DNA of 8,275 bases from an uncultured Rickettsiales bacterium (lineage in GTDB: Bacteria; Pseudomonadota; Alphaproteobacteria; Rickettsiales; Deianiraeaceae), in the NCBI GenBank assembly GCA_946544555.1, contig CAMNMI010000039.1:1-8275 (forward strand), given 5' to 3'. Positions 1 to 6,481 of the stretch are shown here, one piece after another. Position 1 is the first letter of the stretch; each line of letters begins with the position of its first letter. The notes beneath the pieces are model-generated. The model was not told the origin of the DNA. It saw only the letters and a program-made list of their open reading frames with translations, and made no database searches. Made by a program: the position numbers and the translations under genes.

Positions 1-10
1 TTTAAAAATT

Positions 11-140
11 TGCGGGTCTTTACGCCAAAGCCCCTGCGCACGAAAAGCACTTTGCGCCATTGGACGTGCGGGGCCTTTGGCATGCGCGGCCGCTGCCGAC
101 CGCCTCCGTCCTTGACAAGTCAAGGCCTGCGGCCGCGCCA
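11..140. repeat. GC-rich intergenic island with two long hairpins
   Basis: This stretch is strongly GC-rich inside an otherwise AT-rich window. It folds into two neighbouring inverted repeats. The first pairs 24-42 with 65-81: GCCAAA with TTTGGC, CCC with GGG and CGCACG with CGTGCG, with a 3-nt and a small second bulge. The second pairs GCGCGGCCGC (84-93) exactly with GCGGCCGCGC (129-138). It encloses a third palindrome, CCTTGAC-AA-GTCAAGG (110-125). No T-run follows directly on either strand, so a simple intrinsic terminator is not convincing. Several frames are open here only because the DNA is GC-rich; I see no recognisable protein. I infer an intergenic repeat element or a structured RNA. 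Whether it recurs elsewhere in the genome cannot be seen from this window, and it could extend beyond the left edge. Confidence 0.6.
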
Positions 141-153
141 AGAAAAATTGTTT

Positions 154-184
154 TTGAAAAAATAAATAAAACCTTGCTTATTAT
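154..184 (+). promoter_or_regulatory. possible promoter of the LysE-type exporter
   Basis: TTGAAA (154-159) and TATTAT (179-184, five of six matches to TATAAT) are separated by 19 bp, which is longer than the optimal 17. They lie 33 bp upstream of the ATG at 218 and just right of the GC-rich island. AT-rich DNA produces such matches by chance, so this is only a candidate. Confidence 0.25.
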
Positions 185-217
185 TTTATCAAATTGACTG
201 CTTTTTTTGTTTTAAAA

Positions 218-847
218 ATGAGTCTACATCTCTTCATCAAAACATTTTGTCTGTGTTTTGTTGTTTTAATATCTGTCGGACCTGTATTTTTGACAACCGC
301 AAACATAGCTATGACACGTGGATATAGAGCGGGTTTTTTTTGTATTTTAGGTTGCATCATTGGTGATATAATATTCATAACCACAGGTGCATTGTGCGCG
401 AATGCAGTTGTTTCAGCAATCCCGAAGCCAGTATTTATGCTACTTTCCCTTTTTGCAGGACTGTTTTTAATACATATTGCTTACGGATTTTGGAAAACGG
501 ATTTGTCAAAAATAAAAGCAAAAACTATCAACAAAAAAAACTTTGCACTGACACTAAAAATGCTTTGCCTGACACTTTCTTCGCCACTGTCAATAGTTGG
601 TTACGGAGCAATCTTCTCATCGGTAATTGATGCTTCAAACTCTATTGTGTCTGCAATATTAGGTGGATGTATGGCGGCTATTTTTACTCACTCACTTATC
701 GTTTGTGGTTTCGGAATTCTTGGCAAGAAGATAAACATGAAAATCTTATCAATCCTCAATAAAGTGTCCGCAGGAATGATATGTTTTTATGCTTTATTAC
801 TTATAATCAAGTTTACCAAAGAGATGATTGATATTGCGGCATTATAA
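218..847 (+). CDS. LysE/RhtB-family amino-acid exporter
   Basis: Small inner-membrane efflux protein of 209 residues, the normal size for the LysE/RhtB family, which exports amino acids such as lysine, homoserine or threonine. The N-terminal segment has the family layout: a hydrophobic helix, a Gly-Pro pair (SVGPVF, residues 19-24), a basic loop with TRGYRAG (33-39), then a helix ending in GD (49-50). Further hydrophobic stretches lie at about 51-92, 114-136, 144-170 and 183-198, with a charged central loop (94-108) and the usual Ser-Pro in the fourth segment (SSPLS, 121-125). The ATG at 218 is preferred over an in-frame TTG at 194 because it puts the start just before the first helix; no clear Shine-Dalgarno is present for either. 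The gene stands alone on its strand and its last 6 nt overlap the end of cysS. The substrate cannot be told from sequence; closeness to dapA makes lysine tempting but unproven. Confidence 0.8.
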   Translation: MSLHLFIKTFCLCFVVLISVGPVFLTTANIAMTRGYRAGFFCILGCIIGDIIFITTGALCANAVVSAIPKPVFMLLSLFAGLFLIHIAYGFWKTDLSKIKAKTINKKNFALTLKMLCLTLSSPLSIVGYGAIFSSVIDASNSIVSAILGGCMAAIFTHSLIVCGFGILGKKINMKILSILNKVSAGMICFYALLLIIKFTKEMIDIAAL

Positions 848-1984
848 ACTAATACCAATAAACTCTAACATTTTCATGACCAGCGCGAAGTTTTTGTTGC
901 TATATGCTTTGTTTATATTTGCAATGAACTTTGTGGTATTTAAATCCTGATAAAGTGGCTCTAAATCAGCATTAGATAGAGTAGGATAGTCATTACCACT
1001 AATTTGTTCTTTTGCTTTGTAGAACTTCCGCAGCATTTTTTCACTATCCTGAACAAGTTTGTCGCTGAAATTCATTGGCTTACGATAGTGTGTAGATAGC
1101 AGAGCAAGGCGCAGTGCATTGCCGTTCACTCCTCTGTTTTTCATGTCTGCAATTGTGATAAAATTTCCAAGCGATTTTGACATTTTTTGACCGTTTATCA
1201 TCAAAAATCCGTTATGCATCCAGTATGACGCAAAATTACTATCTTTGTTTGCGCAACGCGATTGTGCAATTTCATTTTCGTGGTGTGGAAATTTCAAATC
1301 GGCACCGCCACCGTGGATATCAAAGTTTGCGCCCAAGTATTTATTAGACATCGCAGAACATTCGATGTGCCATCCCGGCCTTCCTTTGCCCCATGGGCTA
1401 TCCCATGCAATTCCTGCTTCCGTCTTCTTCCAGAGCAAAAAGTCATCTTGATTTTTTTTGTAGTCCCGTCCTTCAACTCTTGCATTTTGGATGTTTGTCT
1501 CAATTTTTCTGTGCGACAGACGACCGTAATCTTTATAACTTTCTACCGAGAACATAACGTTTCCATCCACTACGTAAGCGTGTCCGTTATCAATTATCCT
1601 CTGGATTGTTGCGATGATTTCTTGTATTTCCTGAGTGACGCGTGGTTCAAATGTTGGTTGAAGACAGTTCAAATAATTGCAATCTTCGTGGAAATAGTCG
1701 GCCATTTTTGTTGACAGTTCAAGCTCGCTGATGCCTTGCTGTTGTGCCGCATTGATGATTTTGTCATCTACATCAGTTATGTTGCGTACGTATGTCACGT
1801 GGTCAGTGCCGTAAATATGTCGCAATACGCGGAACAAAACATCAAACACAACAACACTGCGCGCATTACCAAGGTGAACTCTGTTGTAGACAGTTGGTCC
1901 ACAAACATACATTCTGACATTGTTTTTATCTATTGTTTGAAAATCACCAACTTTTTCATCAAGTGTGTTGTAAATTTTCAGCAT
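842..1984 (-). CDS. cysS: cysteinyl-tRNA synthetase, C-terminally shortened
   Basis: Class I aminoacyl-tRNA synthetase that activates cysteine with ATP and charges tRNA-Cys in the cytoplasm. The catalytic core is intact: HLGN (residues 37-40) for the HIGH motif, KMSKS (267-271), and zinc ligands C28, C209, H234 and E238, at the same numbers as in E. coli. The blocks YVRNITDVDDKI, GRPGWHIECSAMS and HGGGADLKFPHHENEIAQS are also typical. The protein stops at 380 residues, against about 460 for most bacterial enzymes. The helical region starts (DLNT, 347-350) but ends after only about 30 more residues, so most of the C-terminal anticodon-recognition part is absent. The first ATG at 1984 matches the family N-terminus (MLKIYNTL). 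The gene follows mrcA by 2 nt, with Shine-Dalgarno GGAG inside the last mrcA codons, and overlaps the convergent exporter gene by 6 nt. No continuation of the tail is seen beyond the stop. Confidence 0.95.
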   Translation of the reverse strand: MLKIYNTLDEKVGDFQTIDKNNVRMYVCGPTVYNRVHLGNARSVVVFDVLFRVLRHIYGTDHVTYVRNITDVDDKIINAAQQQGISELELSTKMADYFHEDCNYLNCLQPTFEPRVTQEIQEIIATIQRIIDNGHAYVVDGNVMFSVESYKDYGRLSHRKIETNIQNARVEGRDYKKNQDDFLLWKKTEAGIAWDSPWGKGRPGWHIECSAMSNKYLGANFDIHGGGADLKFPHHENEIAQSRCANKDSNFASYWMHNGFLMINGQKMSKSLGNFITIADMKNRGVNGNALRLALLSTHYRKPMNFSDKLVQDSEKMLRKFYKAKEQISGNDYPTLSNADLEPLYQDLNTTKFIANINKAYSNKNFALVMKMLEFIGISL

Positions 1985-1986
1985 AA

Positions 1987-4650
1987 TTACTCCAAATCAT
2001 CAATGTCAACGCTTGGCCCGTCACCACCAGAGCTATCAGGTTGTGAAATGTCTTCCATTTTTGGCAGCCGATCTTTTTCTTTGAAAACCTCAAAAATTAC
2101 ATCCTTTCCGGTTGCTTCAAGAGTGCGCTCGCCGGTGCTTTTTCTGATTTTCACAAACTTGACGCCGTTTGGACTTGTGAAATCAGAAAAGCGTCTTTTT
2201 TCTGCGATGTGCGAGAATATATTTCTCACAATCGGCAATGCATATGTTCCGCCATAGTTATCGGTATCCATTGGTGAATCGTGGCCAACATAAACACCAA
2301 TTACGATGTCATTTGTAAATGCGATCGTCCATAGGTCTCTACCTCCATTTGAAGTGCCTGTTTTGGCTGCAATAGGTATATTCAATGATGCTAAACCAGT
2401 TGATGTTCCGCGTAAGACTGCGCCCTTCAACATGCTCGTGATTTGATACGCACTTTCAGGCGTCAGTGGTCTCCTTTGTGAGCTGTCTGTTCTTGCAATT
2501 TGCTCGTTTTCTTGTTCTTTGATGGCGTTCATTCTTCTCTCTTCATTTTCTTCATCAGTCAAATCTTCTGTGGCTGCCTCCGAGATCATCATTTCAACAT
2601 TTTTATTTGATATATCTGCACGATTGACAACGTCTGTATCACACTTCAAATTAATGTCACAGTTGGAGAAATAAATTCGTCCAAGAATGTTTTCTGAGTT
2701 ATCAATTTTGCTTACATTTGAAATCAAATATGTATTTGGCACAACACCACCATTTGCAAATGCTCCGTACGCGGCAGTCATGTTGACAAGTGAACTTTCA
2801 ACTGAACCCAATGCTATTGACAAATTGTGTTCTGGGCGCCTGTTGATGCCACTATTCACAATTATATTACGAATGCGCTTCATGCCGGTTGCCATTGCCA
2901 CACGAACAGTAACAGTATTCTTTGATAACTCAAGCCCAGTCCTCATTGTCATTGGTGCATCGGTGACTTTGTTATTATGATTTTTTGGGCTCCAAACTTT
3001 CCCTGCTCCAATATTTAAATTTAATTCTGTATCCATAAATAGTGATGCCGGCGTAAATCCTCTATCAAGTGCTGCACCATAAACAAATGGTTTAATTGCA
3101 GAGCCAACCTGTCTGAATGCTTGAACTGCACGGTTGAATGCACCCGCTTGGTCGTTATATCCGCCAACCATTGCTAAAATCTCACCACTTTTTGAGTTCA
3201 TGACAACTACACCTCCATTAATTGCTGGTATTTGCTCTAATGAGAAGAACTCACTGTCGGCACTTTTCCTCTTGACAACTATAACATCTCCAATTGAGAC
3301 GATGTCTTTACACGAGCTAATTCTTTTTCCAGATACAGATGTTTCACTGATTTTCTGCTTTGCCCAAGACATGTCGTTAAAGTTTATAAATCCAACTGAA
3401 TTATCTTTGAGACCAATTTTCGTAGTTTTATCATCCACGGCAAGCACAACTGCAAGTGAAAATTTACCAATATTCTCTGGCTCGTCAATGTTTTGAAGCA
3501 ACTGCTCTGGTGTCTTCTGTGTTAGCTCTTCTGCGCTGTAATTAAATAGTGCACCAGTATATCCATGGTTTTTTGTATATCTAATTAGCTCTTCATCAAG
3601 TGCATCTTGAGCCCAGTGCTGAATGTTGTTATCTATGGTTAAATCAACGCGATAACCGTTGCTTAAAATATCCTTTCTTGTTAGTCCAGAATTCTTGGAA
3701 ACCAGCAAGCTTTGCGCAAAGAAAACAGGTGCATGGAAAGGTGCATGAATGCTCCTTTTTCGTTTTACAATCAGTGGTGTATTAACATATTGTGCATACT
3801 CATCATTTGTAATATATCCATCTTCAAGCATGCGGCGCAATACATAATTTCTCCTTTGCATGGCACGATTGTGGTTTTTGAATGGGTTCATGACGGAAGG
3901 TGCTTTTGGAAGAGATGCTAACATTGCCATTTCAGGAACGGTCAGCTGTGCTAATGTTTTGTCAAAATATTCCTCTGAAGCCGCTGCAACACCGTATGCT
4001 TGCAAGCCAAGATAAATATGGTTCAGATATACCTCCATTATCTTTTCTTTTGACATCATTTTTGATATGCGATAAGACAAAATAACCTCTTTTAGCTTTC
4101 TGGTTATTGTTCGCTCATTTGTTAGAAGGACATTTTTTACAATTTGCTGAGTAATTGTTGACGCTCCGCCAAGCCGCTGACCTTTTACAAACTTGTATAA
4201 ATCAATCAGACCAGTTTTAATTATTCCCTTTATATCAAGTCCTGGATTGGTGTAAAATGTCTTGTCCTCTGCTGCTACGAACGCCTTCACAAGTTTGTCT
4301 GGTATATCTTTTATACTGACATTTGTCCTTTTTTCATTACCTATTTCAAATATCAAATTGCCACCGCGATCGTAGAATTTACTTGATAAAACCGGTTGAT
4401 AATTATACAATTTATTAATGTCTGGCAGAGTTTTGAAGCACACCAATAGGTATATTATCAGACCAAAAAGAAGTGAGGAATTTATGGCAAGAAAAGTTAA
4501 CGGTTTTCTTGTCATTGTGCGGAAATAATATTTCGTGAAAAAGATTGGAAACAGCAGAATTTTTAGTAATACTGCTACTGCAAGCGAGCTGTTGACGAGC
4601 TGCCAAAACCGTCTTTTACCTCTGTATGTATTCCTGTGTTTATAAACCAT
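1987..4650 (-). CDS. mrcA: bifunctional penicillin-binding protein 1A
   Basis: Class A PBP (887 residues) that polymerises lipid II into glycan strands and cross-links the peptides on the periplasmic side of the inner membrane. The glycosyltransferase domain (family GT51, about 85-290) shows EDKTFY (128-133, catalytic Glu128), GGASTITQQIVKN (161-173), RKLKE (184-188) and EVYLNHIYLG (206-215). An OB-like insert lies at about 330-470. The transpeptidase domain has SAIK (517-520, acylated Ser517), SKN (576-578) and KTGT (763-766). Two oddities are an N-terminus with two hydrophobic segments (about 20-38 and 51-72), and Asn135 where GT51 enzymes usually have His (ExxFYxHxG). A charged, Glu-rich stretch (about 691-728) lies before the KTGT region, and the tail is acidic. 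The ATG at 4650 is supported by AGGT 8 nt upstream; an internal ATG at 4515 would leave a single anchor but has no Shine-Dalgarno. It is the middle gene of the ftsY-mrcA-cysS cluster. The gene is also called ponA or pbp1A in other species. Confidence 0.95.
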   Translation of the reverse strand: MVYKHRNTYRGKRRFWQLVNSSLAVAVLLKILLFPIFFTKYYFRTMTRKPLTFLAINSSLLFGLIIYLLVCFKTLPDINKLYNYQPVLSSKFYDRGGNLIFEIGNEKRTNVSIKDIPDKLVKAFVAAEDKTFYTNPGLDIKGIIKTGLIDLYKFVKGQRLGGASTITQQIVKNVLLTNERTITRKLKEVILSYRISKMMSKEKIMEVYLNHIYLGLQAYGVAAASEEYFDKTLAQLTVPEMAMLASLPKAPSVMNPFKNHNRAMQRRNYVLRRMLEDGYITNDEYAQYVNTPLIVKRKRSIHAPFHAPVFFAQSLLVSKNSGLTRKDILSNGYRVDLTIDNNIQHWAQDALDEELIRYTKNHGYTGALFNYSAEELTQKTPEQLLQNIDEPENIGKFSLAVVLAVDDKTTKIGLKDNSVGFINFNDMSWAKQKISETSVSGKRISSCKDIVSIGDVIVVKRKSADSEFFSLEQIPAINGGVVVMNSKSGEILAMVGGYNDQAGAFNRAVQAFRQVGSAIKPFVYGAALDRGFTPASLFMDTELNLNIGAGKVWSPKNHNNKVTDAPMTMRTGLELSKNTVTVRVAMATGMKRIRNIIVNSGINRRPEHNLSIALGSVESSLVNMTAAYGAFANGGVVPNTYLISNVSKIDNSENILGRIYFSNCDINLKCDTDVVNRADISNKNVEMMISEAATEDLTDEENEERRMNAIKEQENEQIARTDSSQRRPLTPESAYQITSMLKGAVLRGTSTGLASLNIPIAAKTGTSNGGRDLWTIAFTNDIVIGVYVGHDSPMDTDNYGGTYALPIVRNIFSHIAEKRRFSDFTSPNGVKFVKIRKSTGERTLEATGKDVIFEVFKEKDRLPKMEDISQPDSSGGDGPSVDIDDLE
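1990..1993 (-). promoter_or_regulatory. Shine-Dalgarno of cysS inside the end of mrcA
   Basis: On the minus strand GGAG is followed by 5 nt and then the cysS ATG. It spans the last two sense codons of mrcA (TTG GAG TAA). This fixes the cysS start and suggests translational coupling between the two genes. Confidence 0.75.
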
Positions 4651-4655
4651 TAAAA

Positions 4656-5498
4656 TTACCTAAAATCTCTCATCAAATTTTTCGCAAACTCGTCTGGATT
4701 TAAATCTCTGATATTTTCCTTATCTTCGCCGTCCGAAATGCCAAAAATAGGGACTTTAAACATTTTGCATACTGACAACAATGCTCCAGGACGACGAGCT
4801 ATGTCAATCTTGGTTGCAATTATACCTGTTATTCCAATCAAATCATTATATGTCTGTGTTTGGCTTAGCGCATTATATCCGCAGTTTGCATCAATAATAA
4901 GTATAACATCATGTGGGGCGCCGTTTGCGAGCTCACGCAATTTTTGTTTCATTTTTAGTAGCTCTGCCATTAGGCTTTGATTATTCTGCAACCTTCCAGC
5001 AGTATCTATTAAAAGTACATCTTTATTTTTTTCCTTTGCAATCCCCAGAGCTTTCAAAGCTACCTTAGTAGCTGTTTCATTTTCATGTTCCTTGAAGACA
5101 AAATTGTCAACGTTGTCGTAAGTCCATATGTGCAACTGTTCTTTTGCGGCCGCACGAAACGTATCGCAAGCTGCTACAACAATACTCCATCCGAGAGAGT
5201 TTAACAGGTGCGTCATTTTTCCTATTGTGCTTGTTTTTCCTGAGCCATTGACGCCGCATATTAACATTACATAAGGAACTTTTGTTTGGTCAATTTGTAG
5301 ATGCTTAACATATTCGCTAATCATGTATTTTATTTGGTTTTCTAATAAATTCAAAATTTCATTTTCAGTGATGTCTTTACGGATACTGACCTTGCGTGCA
5401 AGGAAGTTCATTAGTTCCTTGACAACATCTACATGGACGCTTGACTTGATGAGATACTCCTCAATTTTCTCCAAAAAAGCTACTTTATAGGTGTCCAT
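4656..5498 (-). CDS. ftsY: signal recognition particle receptor FtsY
   Basis: SRP-type GTPase that docks ribosome-SRP complexes at the inner membrane for co-translational insertion of membrane proteins. At 280 residues it is essentially the NG domain alone: the acidic N-terminal A domain of E. coli FtsY (497 residues) is missing, as in many compact genomes. The helical N domain spans about 1-70. The G domain has the P-loop GVNGSGKTS (82-90), the I-box DTFRAAAKEQL (112-122) and DTAGR (165-169). A TKID specificity motif (229-232) and a closing-loop region with GISDGEDKENIRDLNP (253-268) follow. FtsY rather than Ffh is indicated by the DTFRAAAKEQL wording, the order of motifs and the absence of a methionine-rich M domain. 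Several usually invariant stretches are altered: DANCGYNAL where DATTGQNAL is usual, and TKIDIARRPG for TKLDGTAKGG. The ATG at 5498 fits the N-domain start, though no good Shine-Dalgarno precedes it. It is probably the first gene of its cluster. Confidence 0.9.
   Translation of the reverse strand: MDTYKVAFLEKIEEYLIKSSVHVDVVKELMNFLARKVSIRKDITENEILNLLENQIKYMISEYVKHLQIDQTKVPYVMLICGVNGSGKTSTIGKMTHLLNSLGWSIVVAACDTFRAAAKEQLHIWTYDNVDNFVFKEHENETATKVALKALGIAKEKNKDVLLIDTAGRLQNNQSLMAELLKMKQKLRELANGAPHDVILIIDANCGYNALSQTQTYNDLIGITGIIATKIDIARRPGALLSVCKMFKVPIFGISDGEDKENIRDLNPDEFAKNLMRDFR
4658..4661 (-). promoter_or_regulatory. Shine-Dalgarno of mrcA overlapping the ftsY stop
   Basis: AGGT is formed by the last ftsY codon (AGG, Arg280) and the first base of its TAA. 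The mrcA ATG begins after 8 nt more. This supports the 4650 start of mrcA over the internal ATG at 4515 and points to coupled translation. Confidence 0.65.
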
Positions 5499-5572
5499 AC
5501 GCGTAAAACAGCCAACCGACTAACAGATTATCGCTTGATTTTTATTTTCAAGTATTTTTATTTACTTTGAAT
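5499..5572. promoter_or_regulatory. divergent spacer between ftsY and dapA
   Basis: This 74-bp gap must hold the starts of both the ftsY-mrcA-cysS transcript and the dapA transcript. On the minus strand TTGAAA (complement of 5546-5551) is followed 15 bp later by TAATCT (complement of 5525-5530), a weak pair. On the plus strand TTGATT (5535-5540) precedes a T-rich stretch without a good -10 box. No operator palindrome stands out. The promoter assignment is positional rather than motif-based. Confidence 0.4.
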
Positions 5573-6481
5573 ATGGAGAGATTATTTTCTGCACTGCCAA
5601 CACCATTTTTGGGTGAAAATTGTGATGAAATTGATTATAAATCGCTTGAAAAATTGATTGATTTTCAGGTGAAAAATGATGTAGAGGGTCTTGTTTTTTC
5701 TGGCTCCACTGGCGAAGGTCATACCTTGACAAAAAGCGAATGGCAAGAGCTCATTGCGTTTGGTGTCAAGAAGGTTTGGGAATATAACCAAAAGTATAAC
5801 AAGAAAGCTAAAAGTGTTGCCGGAGTTGGCTTTAATTGCACTTTGACAGCAGTTGAATATGCTAAAATGGCAGAGAAACTTGACGTGGACTACATTCTTG
5901 CAACTGTTCCGTATTACAACAAACCGCAACAGGAGGGGATTTACACACACTTTGCCAAGATTGCTGGTGCTGTTAAAACTCAGATCATACTTTATAACGT
6001 ACCCGGAAGGACGGTTACAGATATGCAGAATGACACGATTGTGCGGCTTGCAAAGAACTTTAAAAATATTGTCGCCCTGAAGGATGCTACTGGCAAACTT
6101 GAACGTGTGGCAGAGTTAAAAAAACTACTTGATGATGCAGATTGCAGTGATTTTGTAATGCTTTCTGGTGAGGATGCAACACAAATTGGTTTCAACGCAA
6201 TGGGAGGGCAGGGTGTCATTTCAGTGGTCGCAAATGTTGCTCCAAAATTGTGTGCGGACATTCAAAAAGCTTGCAAAAATAGTGATTATAGTGCCGCGCT
6301 TGCTTTGCAGAATGAGCTTGTAAATCTGTCAAAAGCAATGTTTTGCGAACCAAATCCAGTACCAGTAAAATATGCACTAATGAAGATTGGGATTTTTGAT
6401 AACGATGCTCCGCGCGAGCCACTTGTCAAGTTGGGTGAGAAGGCAATGAAGATCGTTGATGAGGTTGTGAAAAAGTTGTAA
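5573..6481 (+). CDS. dapA: 4-hydroxy-tetrahydrodipicolinate synthase
   Basis: Condenses pyruvate with L-aspartate semialdehyde, the first committed step of the diaminopimelate and lysine branch, in the cytoplasm. The product is a 302-residue TIM barrel (E. coli: 292). Visible active-site elements are GSTGEG (44-49, the hydroxyl pair Ser45-Thr46 replacing Thr-Thr), PYYN (113-116), the catalytic Tyr141 and Arg146 in YNVPGRT, and the Schiff-base Lys170 in ALKDATG. Later family blocks LSGEDA (197-202), GGQGVISVVANV (211-222) and EPNPVPVK (259-266) are intact, arguing for true DapA rather than another pyruvate aldolase of the NAL family. The ATG at 5573 matches the usual N-terminus; an in-frame TTG at 5567 would add only two residues. 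Neither has a clear Shine-Dalgarno. The gene stands alone on the plus strand, and its stop codon directly abuts the stop of the convergent gene at 6482. It supplies DAP for the peptidoglycan that PBP1A polymerises. Confidence 0.95.
   Translation: MERLFSALPTPFLGENCDEIDYKSLEKLIDFQVKNDVEGLVFSGSTGEGHTLTKSEWQELIAFGVKKVWEYNQKYNKKAKSVAGVGFNCTLTAVEYAKMAEKLDVDYILATVPYYNKPQQEGIYTHFAKIAGAVKTQIILYNVPGRTVTDMQNDTIVRLAKNFKNIVALKDATGKLERVAELKKLLDDADCSDFVMLSGEDATQIGFNAMGGQGVISVVANVAPKLCADIQKACKNSDYSAALALQNELVNLSKAMFCEPNPVPVKYALMKIGIFDNDAPREPLVKLGEKAMKIVDEVVKKL

Noticed and set aside
110..160. Intrinsic terminator at the right side of the GC island
   Set aside because: The stem at 129-138 is followed by CAAGAAAAATTG rather than a T-run, so the classic terminator layout is missing on the plus strand.
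842..960. Recent frameshift truncating cysS
   Set aside because: No remnant of the missing C-terminal region was recognised downstream, where an intact exporter gene occupies the DNA. The short form therefore looks settled rather than newly broken, although relatives would have to confirm this.
1262..1714. 150-codon plus-strand open frame inside cysS
   Set aside because: It lies wholly antisense to the conserved catalytic core of cysS, and its translation shows no family features.
1736..2257. 173-codon plus-strand open frame across the cysS/mrcA junction
   Set aside because: It is antisense to two well-supported genes and has the irregular composition of a shadow frame.
5582..5950. 122-codon minus-strand open frame inside dapA
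   Set aside because: It is the antisense of conserved dapA motifs, with no start signal or recognisable domain.
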